From: UBA4729 sp039931245
GTDB lineage: Bacteria; Patescibacteriota; Saccharimonadia; Saccharimonadales; UBA4665
Assembly: GCA_039931245.1 (NCBI GenBank)
Contig: JBDTSH010000006.1
Location: 1 to 64,000, forward strand
Reading direction: 5' to 3'
DNA: 64,000 bases
The position numbers were made by a program, and so were the translations under genes. This document shows positions 41,062 through 49,404 of this stretch, piece by piece (within the stretch, counting starts at the first letter, position 1; each line of letters begins with the position of its first letter). Below the pieces are notes generated by a model. It searched no databases. It was given only the letters and a program-made list of their open reading frames with translations, and was not told where the DNA came from.

Positions 41062-42834
41062 TCAATCGTCCTGAGACAAAATAATAACCGAGCCGGGCGG
41101 CAGCACCAGGGCACCCCCGCCCGTGTCGACAGCCACAGCGGGCACCTCGATGTCTTTAAAGTCGGCACCATAGCCCTGCCAGGTGCTGTTAAAGCGTACC
41201 TGCCAGGTGCCGTTACGTGGAAAGCCGACGACATAATTCTCGTGCAGCTGATTACCAAAATTAATAATAACGACAACGTCATCCTTCGGCCCGCCCGCCT
41301 TCCAGCGATGGTAGGCAATGACTTTATTGTCCTCGTCCAAATGCATCAAGTTAATGTCTTTACCGGCCAGGCCGGCACTGACGTCGTGGACATTTTTTCG
41401 CAGGGCAATCAAATGACGATAAGCCTTCACAATTCCGGCATGGCGACTGGCCTTCTGCCAATCAAGCCCCTGCCAATCGTTGAAGCTGCCGCCTTCCATA
41501 AACTCCTGTCCTTGGAAGAGCATCGGTATGCCGGGGGCGGTCAGCAGTACCGCGGCAGCCAGTAAGGACTGGCGGCGAGCGAATAAGCCGTCGGCATTGC
41601 CCGGTGCCAGCAGCTCATTTAAGCGAGCTGAACCATTGGCAGCGGTGTCGTGTGAATCGGTATAGACGATCCGCTGAAAGGCGTCATCGTTGTAGCGTTT
41701 GCCTAATTCGCCGCAGATTTCCGTCAGGCTTATTTCGCTAGGGTCATTGCTGGCGAGCGCCCGGCGGAGGCTGTGCGGAAAACCCAGTTCCCACTGCGAA
41801 GAAAAACCGGCTCCGCCGTCCCGCACCGGTTTGACGATATACTCATTGTCGGCGACGTCTTCAGCGATAGTCAAGGCTGACGGGTTGATTTTTTTGGCCA
41901 GATTATTAATCTGTTGCAGTATATTCCAGCCTTCGGGCAAATCGGTCAGCGGGTCATTATTGTAGCCTTTGGCATTACGGATAAATATCGTCGAATCAAC
42001 CCGCAAGCCGTCGACCCGGCAATCATGCAGCCAGCTGCGGACATTGTCGAGAATATATTGTTGCACTTCCGGCCGGCCATAATCGGGCCGGGTGTTCCCC
42101 CAGGGAGTTTCGGCCCGCCAATCATTATAAAAATAAATACCGCCCAAGCCGTCTTGCTGCCAACCGTCAAATTGCCAAAGATCGAGATTTTCGTCGGGAC
42201 CGAAGTGATTGTAGACGACATCTAATATCACGCCGATACCCCGGGCGTGGGCGGCCTTCACGAACTGCAGGAAGCCATAGCGCCCGCCGTAGAGACTCTC
42301 GACGGCAAAGATATAGTCGGCGGCATAGCCCCAGCCCCGATCCATCAGCATGCTACTAATGGGCATAAGTTCGATCATGTTGATGCCAAGGGCGGCTAAA
42401 TAATCGAGTTTATCGCTGACATCGCGAAAGGTGCCGCAAATAGCCGGGTCGGGGCGGTTAAACGTGCCGACGTGTAGTTCGTAAATAACTTGTTGCGCAA
42501 CGGGGATCGGCGTGAAGGCATCGTCGCCCCAGTCAAAACTGGCGTTCACTATGACCGAATTGCCTTCAGACGTGATAAAGTGCAGGGCGCGGGGATCGAC
42601 CCGGTGATAGGTAGTCTCCCCATTTTTAATGACAAATTGATATTCTTGGCCGGCTTTGGCCCCCGGCACATCAACCCACCAGTAGCCGTCGAGTTCAGCC
42701 TCGAGGGGCTGCTCCGACCAGTCATTAAAAGGACCGCTGACGGCGACGCTGTCGGCGAATGGTGCCCAGACCCGAAACGACACGCCCGACCGGTGCACGA
42801 CGGCCCCGACATTTTTTTTATGCTTTTTATCCAT
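41062..42834 (-). CDS. GH13 alpha-amylase/branching-enzyme-like protein with CBM48
   Basis: 590 aa. An N-terminal CBM48 (VSFRVWAPFADSVAVSGPFNDW) precedes the GH13 barrel: DVVYNHFGP, GLRVDST (Asp), ALTIAEDVADN (Glu) and DSHD (Asp), then a C-terminal beta domain. The layout is that of GlgB/TreZ-type enzymes, with 1,4-alpha-glucan branching the best guess. CATAAT lies 10 nt before the ATG at 42834, which is preferred to a longer frame. Confidence 0.85.
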   Translation of the reverse strand: MDKKHKKNVGAVVHRSGVSFRVWAPFADSVAVSGPFNDWSEQPLEAELDGYWWVDVPGAKAGQEYQFVIKNGETTYHRVDPRALHFITSEGNSVIVNASFDWGDDAFTPIPVAQQVIYELHVGTFNRPDPAICGTFRDVSDKLDYLAALGINMIELMPISSMLMDRGWGYAADYIFAVESLYGGRYGFLQFVKAAHARGIGVILDVVYNHFGPDENLDLWQFDGWQQDGLGGIYFYNDWRAETPWGNTRPDYGRPEVQQYILDNVRSWLHDCRVDGLRVDSTIFIRNAKGYNNDPLTDLPEGWNILQQINNLAKKINPSALTIAEDVADNEYIVKPVRDGGAGFSSQWELGFPHSLRRALASNDPSEISLTEICGELGKRYNDDAFQRIVYTDSHDTAANGSARLNELLAPGNADGLFARRQSLLAAAVLLTAPGIPMLFQGQEFMEGGSFNDWQGLDWQKASRHAGIVKAYRHLIALRKNVHDVSAGLAGKDINLMHLDEDNKVIAYHRWKAGGPKDDVVVIINFGNQLHENYVVGFPRNGTWQVRFNSTWQGYGADFKDIEVPAVAVDTGGGALVLPPGSVIILSQDD

Positions 42835-42921
42835 GACTATCTTTATTATGCTTACGCTTGGCTCGAAGCGCAACTATTGCCCCCCGTAAAACCAACAATC
42901 TCGCCTTAAAAAATTAATTTA

Positions 42922-43449
42922 TTAGCCGTGGTGCTTGCCGTGTTTACCGTCACCAGCGGTTTTAGGCCGCTGCATCCACAGGACGAATAGGCAGACCAGC
43001 GCGCTCGCCCCCACTATTAAGTCTTGGGCCCGACTGGCTTGGGTCCACAGTGGCGAGGCCACGATATTGGCCGATAACCCCGCTGACAGCAGCGGCACTA
43101 CGAGTAAGGCGCCGAGTAAGCCGACGCCCGCCGCCGGCAGAATATTAAGAATCAGCCGCGCTCCCTTGACCGTGTGGATCATGAATATCGTCGTCAATAG
43201 TACCGGTAACAATAATAGAACAATCGTCGCCAAATTATGGCTCGGGGTGAGGGCGCTGTTTGCCGTCACGGCCGCCGCGGGGCGAGAACCGAACAGCGAC
43301 AGTAGCGAATAGGCGTCGCCGGCGACGAATTGTCCGAGGACGACACCTAGGCAAAGACTCAAAAATACCAACGCCGCATTCACCCGCAGTACCATGAGGA
43401 CCACAACGGGGACAAGAACGATAATGGCGAGCACGATAACTGGTGTCAT
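42922..43449 (-). CDS. Small integral membrane protein with histidine-rich tail, unknown function
   Basis: 175 aa, about five hydrophobic segments. The C-terminal tail GDGKHGKHHG may bind a metal. No family is recognised. TATAGT lies 9 nt before the ATG (leaderless). A GGCGGG/CCCGCC hairpin sits between it and rimK at about 43487-43503. Confidence 0.68.
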   Translation of the reverse strand: MTPVIVLAIIVLVPVVVLMVLRVNAALVFLSLCLGVVLGQFVAGDAYSLLSLFGSRPAAAVTANSALTPSHNLATIVLLLLPVLLTTIFMIHTVKGARLILNILPAAGVGLLGALLVVPLLSAGLSANIVASPLWTQASRAQDLIVGASALVCLFVLWMQRPKTAGDGKHGKHHG

Positions 43450-43506
43450 AGTGTCATTACTATAGCATAAGTATTATGGCTTATTGGGCGGGTCGTCCCC
43501 GCCTAG

Positions 43507-44409
43507 TCAGGCGCCGATTTTATCTTTGCGACGGCCGCGTTTACCCACAATTTCGGCGTAATCAATAATTTTGTCGGCGACTTTGCAATTGGTGACCTGT
43601 TCGATCCCAAAGCCGGGGCTCGAATTGACTTCTAATATCAACGGGCCGCGGGCCGAACGCATCATATCGACGCCGCAGATCGTCAGTCCCATAGCTTTGG
43701 CGGCTTTGAGGGCCGATCGGCGTTCTTCGTCGGTTAGTTTGACTCGAATTCCCTCGCCCCCTTGGTGGAGGTTAGAGCGAAAATCGTCATCGAGACTCTG
43801 CCGTAGCATACTGGCGACCACCTTGCCGTTGACCACGAAGGCTCGAATGTCGACCCCGGCGCTCTCTTGAATAAATTCTTGCACTAAAAAGTTCACACTC
43901 TCCACATAAAAGGCTTGCATGACCGCCAAGGCCGCTTTGCGCGTTTCGGCCAGAACGACACCGTTGCCGTGAGTGCCCCGCGCGACTTTGATAATAACCG
44001 GCGCCCCGCCGACTTGCCCCAAGACACCGTCAAAATCTGACGTTTCCCGGACAAACACCGTCTTCGGGATACCGACGCCAGCTTTCGACATCAGTTGCAT
44101 GCTGCGCAGCTTGTCGCGCGACCGCACTATCGATATCGAGCTCGTCGTCGTGGGGACGTTCTGCATCTCAAACTGGCGGACAATCGCCGAACCATACTTC
44201 GTTAAGTTTTGGGCAATGCGCGGAATGATAATGTCGACATCGGTCACCTCTTCACCTTTATAGTGAACGGCCGGGTGATCACGTTCCAGCGTCACATAAC
44301 ATTTAGCATAATTGATAACCCGTACCTGGTGGCCACGAGCCAACGCAACCTCTTTCAAGCGCTTGGTCGAATAATTACCGGGGCCTTTGGAAAGGATAAC
44401 GATGTTCAT
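43507..44409 (-). CDS. rimK: RimK-family ATP-grasp alpha-L-glutamate ligase
   Basis: 300 aa. The ATP-grasp fold is clear: SRDKLRSMQLMSKAGVGIPKT, VIIKVARGTHGNGVVLAE (P-loop-like), LVQEFIQESAGVDIRAFVV, and VDMMRS...LILEVNSSPGF (Mg ligands Glu and Asn). RimK adds glutamates to the S6 C-terminus or makes poly-glutamate tails. It overlaps an aspartic peptidase upstream (ATGA), and another ATP-grasp is next. AGGAG lies upstream. Confidence 0.92.
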   Translation of the reverse strand: MNIVILSKGPGNYSTKRLKEVALARGHQVRVINYAKCYVTLERDHPAVHYKGEEVTDVDIIIPRIAQNLTKYGSAIVRQFEMQNVPTTTSSISIVRSRDKLRSMQLMSKAGVGIPKTVFVRETSDFDGVLGQVGGAPVIIKVARGTHGNGVVLAETRKAALAVMQAFYVESVNFLVQEFIQESAGVDIRAFVVNGKVVASMLRQSLDDDFRSNLHQGGEGIRVKLTDEERRSALKAAKAMGLTICGVDMMRSARGPLILEVNSSPGFGIEQVTNCKVADKIIDYAEIVGKRGRRKDKIGA

Positions 44410-44876
44410 ACTATATTCTCCTGGTGTTGAGCGGCTGATGCTTTGGCCGGGGCCGGTGGCGGCGGCAGTTTCGTCGTGGCGAGGGACACATCGACGATAA
44501 ATTTACCGCGCAATAAGTTTCGACCGAGCAGTACGGGATAGGTCAAGGTCGAACGATCGGCCAGTGTGAACCACGCCCGAATCGATCGGCCGGCTACCCG
44601 GCAGGTGAGTTTAACCTTAAAGCGGGCTTCGCTGCTCCCGTTCGAGCTGGTGACGATAGTATCACCATAATCTTTAAACATGGCGGTTTGCGGGCGAAAA
44701 TGGGGGACGCCTTCGCCAAAGAACAACACTTCCAAACCACCGGCGACTTCAGTCACTTCCGACACCCAAATGGCCGACGTTTTAGCACCGGTATCGACAC
44801 GGGCGTTCAGGTGAGTGAGGCTAATTTCCGGCAAAATTATTTCGGCCGTCTGGCCGAGAGTCGTCTTTGGTTTCAT
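44406..44876 (-). CDS. RimB-like retropepsin (aspartic peptidase)
   Basis: 156 aa. The ARVDTGAKTSAI active-site motif (Asp28, Thr29, Gly30) and the YPVLLGRNLLRGKFIVDVS end are typical of the retropepsin-like family linked to RimK (RimB). Retropepsins work as dimers, so one DTG per chain is normal. TATAGT lies 6 nt before the second ATG, so 44876 is chosen over 44879. A short proline-rich tail ends it. It is coupled to rimK by overlap. Confidence 0.85.
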   Translation of the reverse strand: MKPKTTLGQTAEIILPEISLTHLNARVDTGAKTSAIWVSEVTEVAGGLEVLFFGEGVPHFRPQTAMFKDYGDTIVTSSNGSSEARFKVKLTCRVAGRSIRAWFTLADRSTLTYPVLLGRNLLRGKFIVDVSLATTKLPPPPAPAKASAAQHQENIV

Positions 44877-44908
44877 CATGATACTATAACATATTTCAAT
44901 ATGTTTTA

Positions 44909-45829
44909 CTAGTCTTTTGACCAATCACGGTTGATGTTGTCGAGGAAAGCTTTAATACGGACGTCTTTAAAGGTTTCAATCGTGACCAGTTGGGGATTGT
45001 AGTTGACCTCCAAGGTGTAGACTCGGCCGGAAGCGGGGTCAAACAAACAATCAACCGAACCAATCTGACGGTCGAGAGCATCGATAGCCCGCTGCGTATC
45101 GTCGATGATTGGAGCGGGCACCGCGGACAGTTCGATCAACCGGGCGTTACTGCCGCCTTTCGGCTTAAACATGTGGGCTTTTTGGGCATTGCCATCGGCG
45201 CGGGTTTCGAGCGACCGGAAGATGCAAAAGACCGGTTTTTGATCATAAAAGCTCACCAGATAAAAGCCCGTGTTCTCAATGTAGGTTTGGAGTATCCAGA
45301 TGCTGCGATCGTCGTGCGCCACCAAAGCGGCGCTCACTTCAGCCGGGCTGGCAACTTTCAAATTATCGATCCCCCGGTCGGCGTCGGCCCGCTTAAGGAC
45401 GGCCGGAAAGAATGTCGCCGGGTAATACTCGCTAGCGCTGAGGAGGGCGGCTTTACTCCCGGCCAGTGTCTTCGGCAAACGCACGCCGGCGGCGGCCAGG
45501 CGCGCGTAAGAGGTCAGCTTGGATAATGAGGGGGCCTGGGCCAGTTCTTTGTTGACAAACGGCACGCCGAGGGCCTGACAACAGATGGCCACCGTGGCGG
45601 CGAGCTCATAGCTGTTGAGGTAGCCGTTGATGTAGACGCCATTGTAGTCGGTCAAATCCTTATTTTCGGCGAGATTTTTGATGACGATCGGCCGGACGGC
45701 GTCATAGTCGAACATGAAGAGCAAAGACCGGTAACCGGAATAGTCAAAAGGCTCGACGCTGTCCTGTTGCAAAGAGCGATAAAAGGTCACAAAACGATCG
45801 GATTGGTTGTTGGCGAGGATAAGTTTCAC
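44909..45829 (-). CDS. Second ATP-grasp protein of the RimK cluster
   Basis: 306 aa. The ATP-grasp core is recognisable (KLTSYARLAAAGVRLPKTL, AVLKRADADRGIDNLKV, ILQTYIENTGFYLVSF, DCLFDPASGRVYTLEVNYNPQL). The preATP region is divergent and starts ANNQSDRFVTFYRSL. It lacks RimK's glycine-rich loop (RGTHGNG) and has DADRGID instead, suggesting a different acceptor. A TACACT hexamer lies 6 nt before a GTG start (45829), so it is leaderless. It lies upstream of the peptidase and RimK. Confidence 0.8.
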   Translation of the reverse strand: MKLILANNQSDRFVTFYRSLQQDSVEPFDYSGYRSLLFMFDYDAVRPIVIKNLAENKDLTDYNGVYINGYLNSYELAATVAICCQALGVPFVNKELAQAPSLSKLTSYARLAAAGVRLPKTLAGSKAALLSASEYYPATFFPAVLKRADADRGIDNLKVASPAEVSAALVAHDDRSIWILQTYIENTGFYLVSFYDQKPVFCIFRSLETRADGNAQKAHMFKPKGGSNARLIELSAVPAPIIDDTQRAIDALDRQIGSVDCLFDPASGRVYTLEVNYNPQLVTIETFKDVRIKAFLDNINRDWSKD

Positions 45830-45874
45830 TCCCGCAGTGTACTAGCTATACCGGGGGGAGTCTAGTGGCGCCGC

Positions 45875-45985
45875 CTATTGCGTGGCGTGCATAACTCTGG
45901 TGAATACCAGATAGATGATGACCACGACGACCGCAATAATAGACAGTAGGAGGGGGATAAAACCGTCTTCGTCGAGGCGTTTCAT
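45875..45985 (-). CDS. 36-aa single-helix membrane peptide
   Basis: The frame MKRLDEDGFIPLLLSIIAVV continues VVIIYLVFTRVMHATQ. It has a charged N-terminus and one membrane helix of about 21 residues. CATAAT lies 8 nt before the ATG, matching the leaderless promoters seen elsewhere. The function is unknown. Confidence 0.6.
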   Translation of the reverse strand: MKRLDEDGFIPLLLSIIAVVVVIIYLVFTRVMHATQ

Positions 45986-46102
45986 TTGGCTACATTATGA
46001 ACCATAAGCTTTATTTGGCAAACTCCAAATGTGTCGACCGTTTGCATCATCTATCCTCCGAAGTTTGCCCAGCCGATTTTTTTCAATTATAGTAGACTGA
46101 CT

Positions 46103-46771
46103 ATGCAAAAAGAACAGATTGAAGAGGGGACGCCAGTGCCTCCAGCCGAGCTCCTGAATAAAGCGGACTGGCATAATCTGGCGGCCACAGCCGTCCGAGA
46201 GAATGAGGCGGTTGGTTCACCTTCGTCGATCATATTTGCCGATATTAGTTGGTTTAAACGCATTAATGATCGACTGGGGCACGGCCGCGGTGATGCGGTG
46301 ATTGAAGATATTCGCGACCTGTTTGGTCGCGTCGATGCCACCCTGCGTAGCCGGCCCGGAGATTTGATTGGTTTTGGATCGACCAATCCCGAGCCGCCCC
46401 ACTCTTCCGCCGGACATATCGGCGGTGATGAATTTGTCATATTCGCCCGCACTGATGCGCCGGGAGCTCAACTAATCAGCGACCGGGTGCGCGATGCTTT
46501 CGGCACGTTCCTGCACGAACCCCGTAACCAAGATCTTCACCAGCTTGGTATCGGCTTGGCGGTCGGAACGGCAACTCACCGACCGGGCATGCCTGTTTCG
46601 GAGTTGCTCAGCTTAGCCGACCAGGACATGTACGCCGATAAACGGCGCCAGCTCCCCGATTTATCGCCTCGCCAGCGAGTATCGCTGTGGGTCGCCCACG
46701 TTTTATTGGAACGCAGCGGTTTTAATGTCGAGTTATTTAATAGCTACCCTCGCCCGCCGGCCCGAGGCTAG
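46103..46771 (+). CDS. GGDEF domain protein (diguanylate cyclase)
   Basis: 222 aa. The cyclase signature is intact (GGDEF at residues 107-111), preceded by FADISWFKRINDRLGHGRGDAV, and followed by LSLADQDMYADKR. No sensor, receiver or membrane segment is present. A Ser/Pro-rich insertion (GSTNPEPPHSS) precedes the active site. It should make c-di-GMP from GTP. TATAGT lies 9 nt before the ATG at 46103. It converges on dnaJ. Confidence 0.87.
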   Translation: MQKEQIEEGTPVPPAELLNKADWHNLAATAVRENEAVGSPSSIIFADISWFKRINDRLGHGRGDAVIEDIRDLFGRVDATLRSRPGDLIGFGSTNPEPPHSSAGHIGGDEFVIFARTDAPGAQLISDRVRDAFGTFLHEPRNQDLHQLGIGLAVGTATHRPGMPVSELLSLADQDMYADKRRQLPDLSPRQRVSLWVAHVLLERSGFNVELFNSYPRPPARG

Positions 46772-47880
46772 TTCTTTGTCCAGAACTTGTGGCTGTCGCC
46801 GCCGCTCTCCGCGAACGCCTGGAGCAGATCTTGCTGGTGCTTGGTGAGCTTGGTTGGGGTATCGACAGTGATCGTAACGATGTGGGCGCCGCGCGTCGCG
46901 CCTTTGAGGTGGGGGACGCCGTGACTGCTCAACTTAAAATCCGAGCCGCTTTGGGTGCCGGCCGGTACTTTCATCCGGACCGGACCGTCGACCGTCGCCA
47001 CATTGATTTCGGTGCCGAGGGTAGCCTCGACCATGCCGATGTGCTCAGTGCTGAGAATTAAATCGCCTTCGCGGGTAAATTGTTTGTGGGGTTTGACGCG
47101 AAGATTGACGTAAAGGTCGCCCTTGGGGCCATTGGCGATAGCCTCACCGTGTTCGCGCAGCCGAATCGTCGAACCATCGTCGATGCCGGCCGGTATTTTG
47201 AGGCTAATGGTTTGCTTTTTGATCTGGGTGCCCTTGCCATGACAGACGCTGCAAGCTTTTTCGGGGACTTTGCCCTTACCCTGACAGGTCGGACAAACAG
47301 TGGCCTGTTGAATATTACCAAAGATCGTCCGAGTGACACTGACGACTTGGCCGGAACCACCGCACGTTTTGCAGGTTTTGAGCTCATAACCGGGCTCGAC
47401 GGTCGTTCCTTTACAATGGATGCAGGTATCTTCAATATTGAGGCTCAAATCGACTTCGGCTCCGAACACGGCCTGTTCAAAGCTGATCTCGACGCGCGAT
47501 TCAATGTCGCGACCGCGCGCTTGACGGTGCGACTGCCCGCCCCCGCCATTGCCGCCAAAGAAGCTGCTAAATATATCACCGAGCCCTAGGTCGCCAAAGT
47601 CAAAATTGACGTTTTGGCCTTGGCCGCCAAAACCTTCATAGCCGCCGTAGCCGCCCCCGCCATTACCGCCGACACCGGCGTGCCCAAACTGATCAAAGCG
47701 TTTGCGCTTTTCGGCGTCTTTCAGGACTTCGTACGCTTCGGTCAGTTCCTTAAATTTAGCTTCGTTGCCGCCGCGGTCGGGGTGATGTTCGACGGCCGCC
47801 TTACGGTAGGCTTTTTTGATCTCATCGGCACTGGCCGACTTGCCGACGCCGAGGATATCGTAATAATCACGCTTCGCCAT
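46768..47880 (-). CDS. dnaJ: Chaperone DnaJ
   Basis: 370 aa. J domain with HPD (EHHPDRGG), a Gly-rich linker, four zinc motifs (CIHCKG, CKTCGG, CPTCQG, CSVCHG) and the C-terminal substrate domains. It stimulates DnaK. The ATG at 47880 is preferred to a TTG one codon earlier. The upstream 89-aa gene overlaps it by 14 nt. Confidence 0.97.
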   Translation of the reverse strand: MAKRDYYDILGVGKSASADEIKKAYRKAAVEHHPDRGGNEAKFKELTEAYEVLKDAEKRKRFDQFGHAGVGGNGGGGYGGYEGFGGQGQNVNFDFGDLGLGDIFSSFFGGNGGGGQSHRQARGRDIESRVEISFEQAVFGAEVDLSLNIEDTCIHCKGTTVEPGYELKTCKTCGGSGQVVSVTRTIFGNIQQATVCPTCQGKGKVPEKACSVCHGKGTQIKKQTISLKIPAGIDDGSTIRLREHGEAIANGPKGDLYVNLRVKPHKQFTREGDLILSTEHIGMVEATLGTEINVATVDGPVRMKVPAGTQSGSDFKLSSHGVPHLKGATRGAHIVTITVDTPTKLTKHQQDLLQAFAESGGDSHKFWTKN

Positions 47881-48136
47881 CAAGAGCCCCCTCCATCAAA
47901 CGAACGAGGTATAACAAACAAGCCTGCTCGGTCGCCGCCGCAGCGGGTATGTCGGATTGGCGAGCTATCGCCTCGGCCTCGGTCTGGTCAAAGACAAACG
48001 CTACTTTAGCAAAATCGGCGGCCAACCGAACGGTGGGACCGGACCCGAAAGTAGCCGATTCTGGCCGGCGATCGCCGGCGAAGGCATAGGCGGCCGCGTC
48101 ATAAATAGTTTGTTGCGGGACTTGTTCTCTGCTCAT
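47867..48136 (-). CDS. 89-aa protein coupled to dnaJ, unknown function
   Basis: No family is recognised. The sequence has an N-terminal YDAAAYAFAG stretch and an Ala-rich helical C-terminus (EAEAIARQSDIPAAAATEQACLLYLVRLMEGAL). Its stop lies 14 nt inside dnaJ, so translation is coupled, and it is in the heat-shock cluster. A motif resembling IxDxAxxAFAG recurs at the N-terminus of the 139-aa protein next to dnaK. Confidence 0.62.
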   Translation of the reverse strand: MSREQVPQQTIYDAAAYAFAGDRRPESATFGSGPTVRLAADFAKVAFVFDQTEAEAIARQSDIPAAAATEQACLLYLVRLMEGALDGEA

Positions 48137-48168
48137 AATTTAATAACTCTGCTCCCTTATTGTAGTAA

Positions 48169-48777
48169 TCATGATTGATCGCCTTTAAATATATCGACGA
48201 TATTACGGCGGGAATACGTCAGAGTCTGGCTGCTGACGCTGGCTATGGCGCCATTGATCTCTTCGGCAAAACACAGGTAAGTGACGGTCGCGCCCGACGC
48301 TCGGGCCGATTCGAGGGCGGGGATCATATCGGCGTCCGAGCTGAGGACAGCCAGCTGGTGCAGGTGGTCGACGGCCGCCGCCAAGACAACATCGGTCGCC
48401 AGGCGAACATCGACACCCTTTTCCTGGAGTATCAGGTTCTTCTGGCCGCAGTGCAGACACTTACTGCTTTCGCGAACCTTCAGATAACCGGCCTTGATGA
48501 CCACAATACCTTGGTTTGATAAACTCGCCAGCCAGCGTCGGCTCCGCTCGCGGATACCGTCGATCCGGTCGATCATTTCCGGCGGAACGTCGAAGTGGGG
48601 TTGTTTGACTCGTGACGTATAGTAACTGATTTGCTGCGGCGTTTCGGCCAGCGCCATCACGAGTAAAGCCGGAACATCGAATTCAAACGGCTGGTCGTAG
48701 TCGCCGAGCAGGCCCTCCTGGACGAGGACGCCAGCCAGTCGGTGTCGAAAATTTTCCCCATCGATAAATACTTTCAT
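48169..48777 (-). CDS. NYN-domain (LabA-like PIN) putative ribonuclease
   Basis: 202 aa. The PIN-fold acidic residues are visible in VFIDGENF, KGVDVRLATDVV and SSDADMIPAL. An inserted CLHCGQKN Cys pair may bind zinc. Members act on RNA. The ATG at 48777 is supported by TATAAT 9 nt upstream; GGAGG lies inside that spacer, so it cannot be a standard SD unless transcription starts earlier. Confidence 0.82.
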   Translation of the reverse strand: MKVFIDGENFRHRLAGVLVQEGLLGDYDQPFEFDVPALLVMALAETPQQISYYTSRVKQPHFDVPPEMIDRIDGIRERSRRWLASLSNQGIVVIKAGYLKVRESSKCLHCGQKNLILQEKGVDVRLATDVVLAAAVDHLHQLAVLSSDADMIPALESARASGATVTYLCFAEEINGAIASVSSQTLTYSRRNIVDIFKGDQS

Positions 48778-48833
48778 GCGTCCTCCATTATAGCCCGCCT
48801 CAGGAGATAACAATACCGGTTATAAAAAGCCCC

Positions 48834-48861
48834 GCTGAGGCCTAAAAGGCCAGCACGGGGT
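48834..48861 (-). terminator. Terminator of the dnaK transcription unit
   Basis: On the minus strand a long, slightly imperfect GC stem (CCCCGTGCTGGCC...GGCCTCAGCGGGG) with loop TTTTA is followed by CTTTTTATA. It separates dnaK and its neighbour from the NYN gene. Confidence 0.85.
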
Positions 48862-48978
48862 GATTCATGACTGACTTTAGCAGTTTCACCCCAGTTTGTC
48901 AATGTCAGATCGGCGGCCCGGCCCTCGGCGACAACGCGGTCGCCGGTGCGGTCGGGCCCCCTAAAATTGAAGTTCATG

Positions 48979-49398
48979 CTAGACGTCCAGGTTCTTATCG
49001 ACGAAGGCGTCGAGACCATCAAGAACGCGGCGTTGCCACGACGGGTCGGTGGTAACGTCCGCCCGGACGGCACAGTCGTCATCGATGTCGAAAATCTCGC
49101 CGGTATCCATGTTCACCAGACAGCCCGTGGCAGCCTCGTCGACCCACCGAAGAAATAAATAGTGTCCAGACTCATGGTTGGTGTCCAGTCCCATTACTTC
49201 GCGCGCAAACACCCCACAGCCGTGCTTGAAGTCTGTCGTCGTTGTATCCCGATAGGAACCCGAGACGACCCGATCGCCACTGCCCTCGCGAGCGGAATCT
49301 TTATAGAGGGCGGTGACTTCAGCCGGACTGATTGACTCGTAGTTGCCCGCAAAAGCTAGTTGGGCAAAATCTAATATTTCGGGGTTGTTGACCGCCAT
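48979..49398 (-). CDS. 139-aa protein cotranscribed with dnaK, unknown function
   Basis: It starts 6 bp after dnaK and is followed by the terminator, so it is in the HrcA/CIRCE-controlled unit. No family is recognised. Features: LDFAQLAFAGNYESISPAEV N-terminus, CGVFAREVMGLD, CLVNMDTGEIFDIDDDCAV. It is acidic with three Cys and no membrane segment. An accessory stress role is inferred from position only. Confidence 0.68.
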   Translation of the reverse strand: MAVNNPEILDFAQLAFAGNYESISPAEVTALYKDSAREGSGDRVVSGSYRDTTTTDFKHGCGVFAREVMGLDTNHESGHYLFLRWVDEAATGCLVNMDTGEIFDIDDDCAVRADVTTDPSWQRRVLDGLDAFVDKNLDV

Positions 49399-49404
49399 GC
49401 TGTT

